DNA of 64,000 nucleotides from Filosporella fistucella (taxonomy: Eukaryota; Ascomycota; Leotiomycetes; Helotiales), in the NCBI GenBank assembly GCA_030077755.1, contig JAQJZZ010000013.1, positions 1,302,001 through 1,366,000 of the forward strand. Reading direction: 5' to 3'. How positions within the stretch are numbered: the first letter of the stretch is position 1; every line of letters begins with the position of its first letter. The notes below the pieces were generated by a model. That model was not told the origin of the DNA. It ran no database searches and saw nothing but the letters and a program-made list of their open reading frames with translations. Shown piece after piece: positions 11,591 through 22,830 of the stretch. Made by a program: the position numbers and the translations under genes.

Positions 11591-11972
11591 TTGACCTCAT
11601 CTTTCAACAAACACCTCTCTTCAGTCGTCCAGTCTCCGGTTCTTCTCGCCCTCCTATCCTAGCAACGCTTTCCGGAAACCTCTGTGACCAATTTCACACT
11701 AGCCTCCATCTTCTACACGCTGCAAGAGTCAAAGTCGACTTCTACCACGAAAGTACAAGATCGCCCAACTTCGCAAATACACGCAAAGTTTTGCTTGACC
11801 TCATATTTCAAAGAAGCTCTCTTCACTCGTCCAGTCTACGGCTCTTCTCAAGCTCCTATCCTGGCAACGCTTTCCGGAGAGCTGTATGCCCCTTCTTTTA
11901 CACCTTGTCAGCATCAAAGTCGACTTCTACCACGAAGTTACTGGATCACCCAACTTCGCACATACACGTAAA
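11591..11972. repeat. Imperfect tandem duplication, unit about 204 bp
   Basis: Two direct copies lie head to tail. Copy A starts ttgacctcatctttcaac at 11591 and copy B starts ttgacctcatatttcaaa at 11795. Both continue with a tcttcactcgtccagtct-like block, then tcctatcctagcaacgct versus tcctatcctggcaacgct, and end with gtcgacttctaccacgaa. Copy B is about 25 bp shorter in the middle. The pair sits just upstream of the gene starting at 12169, so it is probably promoter or 5' leader. An open frame runs through both copies (11587-11982), but I think it is by-product of the repeat. Confidence 0.8.
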
Positions 11973-12168
11973 TGGTAACTAAGCCGAGGTTTAAGCATCA
12001 AGGTGAGCTTATCATTACATTTAACGCTCTTTTGTTTCATATCATACTTCCCACTGTTCTACTGCCTTTCTTGTTCCTTAGATTGGCTCAAAGAAAAATT
12101 GCTGGAAAGAATCACACCTAGTCTCACATCTTCCAAGCCAAAGACTATACTAATAGACCATAGCCGCC

Positions 12169-13250
12169 ATGTCTACACCACCTTCAACCCCTTGCCCATC
12201 AGCTGACTATGTCCATGGAGATGGGCTTCCTGCCGTCTTCTTTGAGAAGAACCGACTCTTCAACCCAGACCAACATCCCGAGTACGCCAATGATCTCGGC
12301 CTTCCTGACCTTCTCTACACGGAGGACGAGAAACTTGGTATTGCACATCTGCATGTTGGATCCAATGTTGAGCAGGTCGATGCTGAGAAGGTTCATGAGG
12401 AGGAGGCTAATATTAAGCAAGTTAAGTGTAAGCATGGTGATGGCGTCAACTGCGCAGACAAAGAGACATTATTCCTGTCTGTTGTTAGCCGCACAATGCA
12501 TGGACATGTAGTAGCTGCTTGCTGGTTCGGTAGAAAGTCTCCATACAACGAAATCCGCCGTGCGAGTACCAATCTGGCTGTCGACGAGCTTCTCACGACC
12601 ACTATTAACGGTATGTGTCCCAATTACCCTTTAAATAAAATATCTAATAGATCTGCAGGTTTCACCAGTATCATGAAGATCTGCGAGGACATGCCAGCCA
12701 TTAAAAAGGTGTACATCATGACAAGTTCCGAAGAGCTTATCGAGGCTGTTACCAACTTGTTCTTGTGGACTAAGGATGGTTTCCCAGATACCCTTCCGGG
12801 TGGAATGTCATCTGTGCTCCTGGGTGATTTCCGTGATCATCTTCAAAACTTTGATCATGTCGGACTCGAGGTAAAGTTTTGGAAAGTCCGGCCTGAGCAT
12901 GTTACCCGTAAGTCACTTGACAATCACTCTTGACAAAAACGCTGACTCCATAAGGTCCTACCTTCTTTGCTGAAAAGGCTCTCTTTAAGTTCTTCAAGAT
13001 CCCCTATAACCGCACCGAAGCCACATGCCCCTGCGGCGGTTGTATCAGCCGAAAGCAGGTCATTGAGATGGAGTTCGCTAAATTCGGTAGGGCTTGCTGC
13101 GATGCGGACTACGGAAAAGAAGTCGCACATCGGTACGGTCATCTCAAAATGGGAGACTCATTTTCTCTGATCAATAACGCTGGTGTCACTAACGCAACCG
13201 TTGTTATGCGCGTTGATGGCCAGGGCCTCCAATATAGGCATAATGGATGA
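12169..13250 (+). CDS. 328-aa protein, possible degenerate RNase H-like fold
   Basis: Three exons (12169-12610, 12659-12907, 12955-13250) join in frame to 328 aa. The leader probably also carries an intron (about 12003-12081). After an acidic N-terminal 95 residues, the order of predicted strands and helices resembles RNase H: strand LFLSVVSRTM and strand HVVAACWFG, a helix starting STNLAVDELLTTT (D139/E140), a strand IKKVYIMTSSEEL with a helix after it, and a strand EVKFWKVRPEH followed by a helix. The positions where an active enzyme has Asp (first strand, and after the fourth strand at S170/S171) are not acidic, so catalysis would be lost. A CxCxxC cluster (C255, C257, C260) lies near the C-terminus. 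Family not recognised with certainty; the fold is inference. Confidence 0.7.
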
Positions 13251-13694
13251 TCGCAGGTTGGCGAGGAAGTGTCGTCGGGTTGGTTCTGAATAATGACTCT
13301 GCTCGGATCGATGTTTTCCACACGATGCTCATTGGTTATTACTGATGACCTGACGATTTAGACGTTACTTTGCAGCTAGTTCTTATGAGTACATGCTGCT
13401 ATGCAAGTTTTGCGATTTCACTGCCTCCCTGGTTTCTTCAATGTTTTGTGTTTAATACTCTGAAGTGAGAAATGCAGGAGTCTACCTCTCGACAAGAAAC
13501 TGGATATGAAATTCTAACAATCGGAAGGGATTTATGAGAATGATAAAACATTCTGACCCTCCTTAAGTTCACAGACGAAACACAATCTAAGCGAGATAAA
13601 TCCAGAATTGGTTTTGATTATATGCAACATCTAAGTGTTGACCTCATAAATGTTCATTAGCTGACTTATAATACCAGATACACAAATTCTTTGT
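13251..13694. other. Intergenic (convergent 3' ends)
   Basis: 444 bp between converging genes. It carries their 3' untranslated regions and nothing else that I recognise. Confidence 0.55.
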
Positions 13695-15489
13695 CTATCG
13701 TCCAACAAACTTCAACTCCAACATCCTCAATGGAGGATAAGTAACCATCGCAAATCCGCATCCCACCCAGATTCCCAAATCTGCTCCGAAATCACCCACC
13801 AACGCCGCTACGGGGCCGACATAATACACCTGATACATCGAGATGATGCACCCCGCCCATCCAATCAAGAAAGCGCTCAAAGCAGCATATCCTACTGGCA
13901 ACTTCTTTTGGTCTTCCCATGCTGACCAGTCAAAACCAGTATTCCAGTTGAACAGATGCTCTTCCAACACAATGGTTACGAAAACTGTGACCCAGTAACC
14001 CATCAAAGCGAGGAAGTTTTGGAAAATGACAAAGAGGTGATCGCGGCCAGCAATGGCACAGACAAAGTAAATTGCCACCACCACAATGGTCCACCAGTAT
14101 CTGGGAACAGCCTTTGGATAACGGCCTAGCATTTGGAAGCCTGTGAAGGAGGGTCAGTAATGAAACTTTAAAGAACCAAGGAAAGAGAGACTGACCCAAA
14201 GCAGCAGAGTAAGTGCCAGGAATGTTGTTTGCAATGACACCCAACGCAACAATCACGCCGCAAAATTTTCCAAATCCTCCTAGACCGTCGTATCCTGCCA
14301 ATATCAACGCACCAGACGAGGTCCCGTATGCACTCTCCCAACCGGCATCATTCGCTACCCCTGACGCTAAGCCTACACCAAGGATATTGACGATAATAAA
14401 GGAGAGAGCTAGGCCGGTGAATGTGAGGAGGAAACTCTTCCATTTTGGAGTGGTGGCGGGGTAGTAGACGTAGAAATCGGAGGCCGCTGCTGCCCAGGAT
14501 ACAGGCACAGAGAGTGACAGAGAGAAGAAAGAGAGGCGATTCGCGGCTATAGCAGTGGAGGAGCCGACTGACGGGAGAGAAGTGGTAAATTTTGGACCGG
14601 CGGAACCGAGGAGGACGGCAAGGACAAGGAGTTGAGGGATCCACGCCCATCTGCGAATGTCAGTATGTTCAAGTCCACCCCGGCCGGAAATGCATTGGAG
14701 ACAAGGGAGAACTAAAATTAGACATACCTCTCATAAGCATGGAAGATGGACATTCCAAAAACGGCTACGATCAGACTTATCAGAGCTACGATGACAATTC
14801 CAACGACAATGGTCATTGAGCCGCCGGATACTGCTGACAGAATTTGGCCACCAATGATACAGTCGATCAGGCCGTAGCCAACCATAATGACGATATTGAG
14901 AAGACAGCAGATTTTGGAAGGCCAGTAGCCCATGAAAAACCTTGCTACAACCTATTGAGGAGTTAGTCATGATTTGCTCCATCTTGTATCCCCACAAACT
15001 GTCTTTCAAGCATAGCTTCCTTCAAGTCCAGAATGAAGTAAGAATGGAAACAACACAACATACCATGGTCCTATTGCCGCTCGCGGCTCCCCATATCCCC
15101 ATATAAGCCGTCATCGCCGAGCCCACCAAAATACCTCCAATCGCACATCCAATCGAGTCGGCAAACCCCAGTTCAAACAATAATGGGCCTAAAAATCCTA
15201 CAGCCAAGTTATTCGCCGTCAAATTTGCACTGAACCACAGAAACGCCATCTGAAAGTCTGAGAGCAGAGACGAGGCATGGCGCTCCTCGGGAAGCACACG
15301 TGTGATACCGCGTGCTTCCAAGCCAGAGAGAGATTCAATATAGGAATTGAGTTTGACGATTGACGGCGGGAGGGAAATGGTTGGGTTTGGGGAGAGTTCA
15401 GATGGAGAGGAGGAGGATGTGGTTGTTTCGATTGGTAGGGCTTTCTCAGGGTCCGTGGAACTGGATGGAGGAGCGTCTGATTTCTCCAT
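13695..15489 (-). CDS. NCS1 purine-cytosine permease-like transporter
   Basis: Four exons (15489-15064, 14951-14728, 14650-14196, 14140-13695) join to 517 codons, 516 aa. The acidic Ser/Pro-rich N-terminus is cytosolic. The first family block is LEARGITRVLPEERH, followed by FLWFSANLTANNLAVGFLGP and GIWGAASGNRTM, which are diagnostic of the Fcy2/Tpn1 branch of NCS1 symporters. About 12 TM segments are present, including YPSK-type GYWPSKICCLLNIVIMVGYG and the later LGRYPKAVPRYWW. Such proteins import cytosine, adenine, hypoxanthine or vitamin B6 with protons at the plasma membrane; the exact substrate cannot be fixed here. All introns have GT-AG ends and phases agree. Confidence 0.92.
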
Positions 15490-16632
15490 TTTTGGTATCT
15501 AGATAGGGATACTCGGGAGACGATCAAGGGGGGAAGAGCGCTTTGATGTTAAATTGATGTTTGAGAGAAAGGCAATCTCAGGAATTTGAGAGGGCTACCT
15601 GAGAGGTAGAGATGGAGACCAGAGGCGAAGAAAAGAAAGTCTGGAATTTGATATGGAGAATGTTATAGGTCCCAGGAATGTAGAGCAATAAGCATTAGCC
15701 GAGACCTCGAATACATGGGACAAGATGGGGTCGTACCGGTGGTAGAGACTGTGGTTGTTGTGCATGGTTCATGGAATGTTGGCAATTGCATGGCATGATA
15801 GGCGTCCATCACCCTGGCTGTGTAATCTGCACGTTCGGACTGTGTGTCTGCAAGCAGATTAGTTCGTTTTCTCCAATGCATATTTTGTGATCAATCTCAT
15901 TTTCTTGCGGAGGCCCTCCTTCAATCCGGGCTTCCTTCTTTTCTCCAGTCTTTTCTTTTGATTTTTGTTATCCTCGTATAATTGTATCCGAGCAGAAATT
16001 ATGCTTATTCCATTGTTTCTGCAGCAAAGAGGGGGGGAAGATAACGCGGGGATAAGTTAGACAGTGGATAGAATAAGCTTCCTTTCGAGCTTGTGTCTGA
16101 CGTGAGGGTGATAGCACGATGTTCTAGTCCCCGCTGTGGGCGAGCCGTCCCGTAATTGCGCGTATAAAATTTATCCGCATTAGTCAGGATCCTTCGAGAA
16201 ACCTTCTGTCGTACGTGATATTGAAATATGAAGTTTAATTGGTGGGTACAAATGTAGTAGCTCGCAGTGACTAATGAAATGGTACGGTGGCTGGTTGTAA
16301 CGAAGTAAGGTCGTATAGGTACCCCGGAAGAGGAATAGGACATTTGAAAGCTGGAAGGGAGAGGATTTGGGAGGGGAGACGTGGGGGTGGTGAAACGGCA
16401 CTGATAAAAGAGGCGTTTTGGGCTTTACACCAACACTGAAAGTTTAAGACTTGCCGAGGATGGTGAGGTGATAACAATTTATCTGAGTCGGAAAAGAAAA
16501 ACATTCATATGGATATTTGGAATGCATGTTCTCATTGATATAGATTTTCTGTCTATGGGTAATCATACAAGCAATCGCAAGTCGATCTTCTAAACTACAT
16601 TGTACAGGACGTTTACATAACCTTCACAAACT
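15490..16632. other. Intergenic; permease promoter
   Basis: 1.1 kb holding the permease promoter (minus strand) and the 3' end of the rhodopsin-type gene. Overlapping short minus-strand frames (15663-15881, 16005-16504) have no family resemblance. No RNA gene seen. Confidence 0.5.
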
Positions 16633-18058
16633 CTATGCGGTGTATTGCGAAATCTGAACCGTCTTCACAATCTCCTCCTTACTGCCCCAGTCTTCCCTCG
16701 ATTCCGTCCCCGGTCCTCCCGCAACGCTCGTCTTGAACCCCGTGTGCCTATGCAAAGGATTAAGTTCCAATTCCGGTGTGCCTTGTTGTGACCACCTCCT
16801 CGTAATTCTCTCCTCACTCTCAGTGAAGCCAACATTAGCTTCTGATACACTATCCAATCGAGTTCTTCCACCTGATTTCATCGTCCCAGACCCATAGATC
16901 CCCTTTGTTCCGCCGTGGTGTAGATGAGAACCGGAGTTTTCGTTTCGAGAAGAACGGCTGAAGGCGTCGAGGGCGAATATCTTGCGGATAAGAGGCCAGC
17001 AGAGAGGGATGTTGGCCACGAAAACTGCCGTAGACACTTCACCGACATACCAATTCAAGAAGATCGGAGAGTACGCTACTGTGAAGTTGAAGTAGCGGTT
17101 GAGAATTGCTGCCAGGATCTGCGGAGATTAGGTTTTGATTTTTCGAGTTGAAGAAAAGACATACTACGAAGATACCGAGACTGAAAACCCCACACAAAAT
17201 CACTTTCCTGAGAAAGTCAGTACGTGGAGCCTAGATATAAGAGAGACATACCTTTTGACGGGAAGTTGGGAGGTGATTAGTAGAGGGAGAGGAATCGCTA
17301 GCATCATCAAGTCGGAAGAAATATTGAACACAGTTGCGGTGATCATATGGTTGTAGTATGTCGCACATTGAGCTTGCACATTCAGCATAGTAAAGAGTAA
17401 TGATTGCGCAAAACTCACAATTGACGACTGGGACAGCCCAGTACTGCTGAACTGGACGACACCATACCCCCAGAAACAAGATTTGTGTTACCAGGAATCC
17501 GATCAGGCAGTACCATGCCAGGAACTTGACAGATGCATTCTGCTTCAATCCCAAACTGCGTCTCTTTTAGAACATGCCATGATGAAAGACTGGATGACTT
17601 ACGTCAATCGGCTGTACATGAGTAACATACAGCCTTTGATGAGCCAAGTTGTTGCCAATGTGAACTCCTCCAACACAAATGTCATCTTACTTCCCCAAAC
17701 AGCGCTTACAATCTCTTCTGGTGTGAGAAGCTCTGCAGCTCCCGGAGGTAGGTAATTGCTTCCATTATTGGCGACTTGATTCGTGCTGACAATAACTCCG
17801 GTGAATGTGAACTATGAAAATTAGCATGATCTATTACCACCAAATCTTCAAGCACGTACAGCTACAAAGATCATGACATAGTCATCCAATTGATATTTTC
17901 TAAAGCCACCGAGCTGTATCCGTCGTGAAGCTCTGCTTTTTGTTAGGGGAATCGCCACAACGGATTGGTGGAACTCACAATCGGCATATAACGAGAAAGA
18001 TACCAATTGAATACAAGATCCATGATTCCACGGCTAGATTCTCTGCAAAAGTAGCCAT
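16633..18058 (-). CDS. Fungal rhodopsin-type (SAT4/PTH11-like) 7TM integral membrane protein
   Basis: Seven exons: 18058-17979, 17932-17860, 17811-17603, 17555-17419, 17372-17252, 17207-17165, 17118-16633; all six introns are 44-49 nt and phases agree, giving 382 aa. The pattern is that of the fungal rhodopsin domain: RLASRRIQLGGFRKYQLDDY after TM1, WGSKMTFVLEEFTLATTWLIK, VWCRPVQQYW, and SQCATYYNHMITATVFNISS before TM6. TM7 is followed by a soluble Ser/Arg-rich tail of about 110 residues. The N-terminus is short and there is no CFEM domain. Relatives are often annotated as PTH11-like receptors, but ligand and signalling are unknown for this class. The 43-nt exon 6 is easily missed by gene finders. 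Confidence 0.9.
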
Positions 18059-19162
18059 TGTGAACCTGACTCAAACTAGTCAATTCAAATCAGAAGACTG
18101 GAAAATGAAGTAAGATTTGAGGTAGAAACCAGCGGACCGTCCCCCGGAAATGATGCAAACGATGCATTATATGAAAACCTAGAGTGCTTAGCCATGGCCT
18201 ACAGCTGTGCCTTATTTGCATAAAAAGAAAGTTTATGATCGTTGAAAAGGGGTCTCGTCTCAAACCGATATCAATTCTATATTACAAGGCCCCAACAGGC
18301 CCTTATCGCAAACGAAAACTCTGAACTCACAATGAAATTGTCTTCCACGTATGCCGCACCGTTTGGTACGACGGTATCATTGGTCCTGTCCAATTTCTCA
18401 CCGCCAGCCCATCTGCCGGATGGGGTGCACGCTTGCTGGGTTCTCTGCCGCTTGGTTCATGGGCTTGCAGAAGCTTGATGGCGAGGACTTGTTATCCACT
18501 CTGGGCGTTCAGGTTGCAGCAGAACTTTGTCGCAATCCCACGCGGACAGAGGACAGTGAGTTACATTCGGGAGGAGATAGTGCCGGGATGGATCGTGGTA
18601 ATTGGGCAAGGAGGCATGGAGCAAACATTTCTTTTCTGGATGGCTTTTCAAATGTTGTCTGCTTCTTCCATGGTTTGGATATTTCGATGCAAGGGATATG
18701 CATTATCTCGTGTTCTTGACCTCTGGGACCACGGTGTTGGATGTTTACTTCATACCCGGGGTAATAATTAGAACTGGTTCTAATTTGTTCCAAACTTATT
18801 TGAGGAATATTTGGTAGAAACAAAATTACAATTACAGTACTTGTATTACCACGCAGACCAAGTATGAAGTCTATGGGAAGTTTCGCGGTGGATCCTCCAA
18901 GACCGAGAAGTCTCGGGTCGCACAGACTACGGGGGTTCGTCACTCCCTGTCTAGCATGCAATCCTAACATCCACCCGTATACCCCCGTCCCTAATGTTAA
19001 CTAAAGATAGATGATACGGGAGTACATACAATAAGTTTTCTACCTCAGCACTGTCCCGTCAGCACTATTCAATACTATCTTGCTTCTCCCAAAGATTGAA
19101 TTGAATATGAATCCCAAATCCCAATTCTAAGAACGTATCTGTCAGTTATCAAGTATCGAATC
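18059..19162. other. Intergenic between divergent genes
   Basis: 1.1 kb between divergent genes, so it carries two promoters. Long overlapping frames on both strands (18242-18970) have slightly protein-like composition in places but match no family that I know and change frame; I treat them as non-coding or very old remnants. Confidence 0.45.
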
Positions 19163-21136
19163 ATGTCTTCCACAGCCCCGTCCCCGGATTCCTTTTGCCG
19201 CCACTCGTTCGACTTTCTGGTTGTTGGTGGCGGCACCGCTGGCCTGGTAGTGGCATCGCGGTTGTCTGCTAACCAACACTTTACTGTTGGCGTGCTGGAA
19301 GCTGGGCCACTTGCATTCGGGGAGCCTTCAATAGATATCCCGGGGCGTTTTGGGGAAAGTCTAGGCACAAAATATGATTGGAAGTTTGAGACTACACCGC
19401 AAATCGGTCTGAATGGGCGGTCTTTACCTTGGCCGAGAGGAAAGCTAATGGGCGGGACGAGTGCTTTAAACTTTATGACGTGGAATAGAGGGTGCAGAGA
19501 GGATTATGATGCATGGGAAGAGTTGGGAAACGAGGGTTGGGGATGGGATGGGATTTTGTATGTTTTATCAAGAATACAGGGATTCAATGCTGAATCATTC
19601 ATAGGCCATTCTTCAAGAAAAGCGAAAACTTTATTGCGCCCAAGGACATAGTGCAGAACTCGTTGTATTTCAATCCTGAGAGCCACGGCTCTGGTGGCCC
19701 CATATCCACAGTATATTCAGATGAGTTCGGAGTATCGCATCAGTACTGGCACCAAACATTAAATAATCTTGGTGTTGAGACCAATAAAACCCATTTTGCA
19801 GGCTCGAATGTCGGTGCTTGGACATCATTGACTTCAGTTGGTCAGGAGAAAAGAACAAGATGTTATTCAGCAAGAGGATATTACGAGCCTATCGCTTCAC
19901 GACCCAATCTGGTCGTTCTCACAGAGGCTCTGGCTGAAGAAATTATACTTGAGAAAGTGGATAATCAATGGATTGCAACCGGAGTACGATTTACACATTC
20001 CGGAAATGAGTATCATGTCAAGTCATCCAAAGAGATTATAATTTCAGCAGGCAGTGTTCAATCGCCTCAATTGCTGGAACTATCCGGAATTGGCAGCCCG
20101 GAAATACTTCAGGCCGGAGGAATCGACGTCAAAGTGGTGAATCCTAGTGTTGGAGAGAATCTGCAGGAACATATGAGTAAGTATAGGTCCCGGATTCTCT
20201 GACTTGGAACACCTCTGATCTTGAAAAGTGACAATGAGCATCTTTGAAATATCCCCAGATATATCTACAGTGGACGACCTCAGAAGTTCTCCAGAGCTCA
20301 TGGCCAAAGCAATGGAAGAATACACCGCCTCTGCTACCGGTCCTCTCACACAATTACCTTCAAGCGTAGCTTATCTCCCATTCTCCTTCGCAATTCCATC
20401 CTCGTCACTCACACCCATACTGCAAAATCTTCCTCCCATTACCTCATCACCGTCGTCATATACCACCCGTCGGCACCAAGCACTCATATCACGTTTCTCT
20501 CCCGGATCGCATTTGGGACAAATAGAATTCAACTTCGATACTAGTAATTACTCTCCTTATTTCACCTCTCTCCCAGGCAAGAAATACGCCACCATGATGC
20601 AAATGTTACAATATCCTTTTAGCCGCGGCTCAATCAATATCCCTCCATCATCTGCAGGAAAGAAATCAAGCGCGATAGACAAACCCATCATCGATCCAAA
20701 ATACTATCAAGGAGCGGGAGGAGAGATCGATTTCAAGACTATGGTAGAATGTCAAAAATTTGCAGATAAGATTACAAAGACAGAGCCATTGAATAAGATC
20801 ATCGTCGGGAGAGTATTCCCTCCTCCGATGAAAGAAGATGATTTCTCGGATTTTGTCCGGAACTACACAATTACGGATTGGCATCCTGTAGGCACATGCG
20901 GCATGGGTCCTGCTCCCTCTTCTCTATCGTCAGATGTTCCCAGCAGAGAAGCAGGTAAGAATGAAGAAGCGGGAGTAGTAGACTCCAGACTGAGAGTTCA
21001 TGGCGTCACGGGACTGAGAGTCATCGATGCGAGTATCATGCCATTGCAAATCAGTGCTCACCTACAAGCTACTGTGTATGCAATTGGAGAGAAGGGAGCT
21101 AGTTTGATTTTAGAAGACTGGGCAGGGAGAGAGTAG
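19163..21136 (+). CDS. GMC-family FAD oxidoreductase (no signal peptide)
   Basis: Three exons (19163-19557, 19605-20176, 20229-21136) give 624 aa. The ADP-binding motif GGGTAG is at residues 22-27 with the ribose-binding Glu in LEAG (E46). GMC signature 1 is PRGKLMGGTSALN near 91-103, and signature 2 is GSVQSPQLLELSGIG. The catalytic pair is seen in DWHPVGTCGMG (H541) and QISAHLQATVY (H600). These FAD enzymes oxidise alcohols, sugars or aldehydes, passing electrons to oxygen or another acceptor. No signal peptide is visible, so it is likely intracellular, unlike the second GMC gene at 33.4-35.3 kb. Substrate not inferable. The first intron (19558-19604) creates a false stop if read through. 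Confidence 0.93.
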
Positions 21137-21861
21137 ATTCTGAACATGGGTTGAAGACGAATTTGTACCACCTGATTATTCTTGACAATATTGCCCATGC
21201 AGTGTGTCGAACTGAAGAAACATCTCCGTGCAGAAAAGTTTGCTTTTGAAGCTTAAAATTGTACATAAAAGCTACAGACAGACATCTCGACTAGTGTAAA
21301 ACTTGGCTGCGCGGTTTCACTTCTTACAACTATTTAATTTCCTACTCCACTCTTAGCTTCGCATGTAGTCGAGACCTTCCTACTACAGCACAAATACTCA
21401 ATTCATAGGTACAGCACGTAGGTCCATGCCCAACGAAGTTCAACCGTAATTTTTCTCGTCTAGAGACAAATTTCTACTCGCAGATGATGTCAAGTCTTCG
21501 AGATTGCGTGAGGGCGAGAAAATGGCACCAAGCGACGTCATGTGAAACACTTTCGCGTTAAGTTAGCTCCTAACCCATAAATTGAAAAAATTATTTCATA
21601 TTTCTTGGAAAACTTTTCTCATAAGACATTGACATTTGAGACAGATGCAATTATCAGATGAGTAGTGGGTACTCGCATTCAAGAGAAGCTCGTTCCTCGA
21701 CAAAGCTCTCGAATGAATTCAGAAATTACAAACAAACGAGCTCGAAATCGATGAGCAGAATCCCAGCTAGGTTCAGCTACAAAATTCATCTTTCATACGA
21801 CGTATTAGAATTCGAATTCACTCGCATATCGTTCTACACAACTGTGTCACAATAACGCATT
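21137..21861. other. Intergenic
   Basis: About 0.7 kb 3' of the GMC gene. Nothing recognised. Confidence 0.5.
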
Positions 21862-22247
21862 CTAGTTTCGTGAGTATCCTGTTGATCTCCGCATTCTTTC
21901 CAGCTCGTACCGCCTGCGCATATCATTTTCTGTTTCTAGCACTCCCTTCTTTGCTTTCATCCTTTCTTCCACTACCCATTGATTTATCGGTGCTTCACAC
22001 ATTTCCATTCCCAGTTTCAATTTGTTTGCTTCCGCCTGTCTCTGGTTCCTCCATCTTTCGACCTTACGTGGATATCGGCTGTTGAGGAAGAAGTCTTGCT
22101 TCAATGCTTGCAAACACTAGCCACGTCATAATCACTCTGTGGTGCCACTTCATACAGGTCCGTTGCTTCTTGCTCACGGTCGATATCGTTTTGCATCACA
22201 GTGAAGGGGTTGCATGGAATCGGAAGGCTTGCGATAACTTCTCGCAC
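21862..22247 (-). pseudogene. Decayed coding fragment, family unknown
   Basis: Two protein-like frames follow one another on the minus strand. From about 22247 one reads VREVIASLPIPCNPFTVMQN and on through DIDREQEATDLYEVAPQ to a TGA at about 22100. An overlapping frame, one base off, continues LKQDFFLNSRYPRKVERWRN and a charged helical tail to the stop at 21862. The second frame has no ATG near its start. Either one base has been lost or a very short (39-nt) intron exists near 22120. An acceptor-like catcatcag lies right before the first segment. No family recognised. Confidence 0.35.
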
Positions 22248-22248
22248 T

Positions 22249-22830
22249 GATGATGACGCCGATGAGAGTTCGAAGTGCTAGCACACGGTCATTGAGACTA
22301 GGCGTTAGCGAAAGGCTCTTTGATGGATTCTGAGGAGGAGAAGAGTGTATTTGTCTTGTCAGGGTTATGTTGGTATAGTGTTTTCATCAGATCAAGGATC
22401 TGAGGGGATCTGTCTGCACTACTGTTCTCATAATATTGAGGCCCACAGTCACAAAGACGAATGAAATAACGTTCTTAACTTCTTGATCGATGATGAAGCC
22501 GAAGATGCCAAAATTCTAGCGCAAAGTTATTGAAACCGGTGTTAGCAAAAGGTTCTGCAATAGGATCTGAGCGGAAGAAGAGAACGTGTGTATCATCAGA
22601 GTTGACCGGGACGGTCTTGTTTTGTTCATCAGATTTGAGTACAGTAGTAGGATCATAAAGTTTATTTCATCATGATTTTTGATAACCCAGTCTGGGAAAC
22701 AACGAGAGTGGGGCTCCTGCCTTCTTGTTTCGATGATGAAAATTCTGGCAAGGAGCACGAAAGTCAACGCACGGTCCTCGAGACCATATATTGACCAAAG
22801 CCCTTTCAACGAATCTGAGAATTAATGAGG
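22249..22830. repeat. Three degenerate tandem copies, period about 241 bp
   Basis: Blocks beginning gatgatgacgcc (22249), gatgatgaagcc (22489) and gatgatgaaaat (22732) each run about 95-100 bp with visible similarity. In copies 1 and 2, gaggcgttagcgaaaggctc-like sequence pairs with ccggtgttagcaaaaggttc, and both end in gga/gcggaagaagag. The spacer parts also match weakly (gttttcatcagat / tttgttcatcagat). Many of the differences between copies 1 and 2 are G/A or C/T transitions. The array lies beside the decayed coding fragment at 21862-22247. Confidence 0.55.

Noticed and set aside
11587..11982. 131-codon frame through the tandem duplication
   Set aside because: The two copies are read in different relative frames along the repeat, and no conserved block is seen; better explained as untranslated duplicated sequence.
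18242..18970. Overlapping long frames on both strands upstream of the GMC gene
   Set aside because: Some stretches looked transporter-like, but no motif could be matched and frames disagree.
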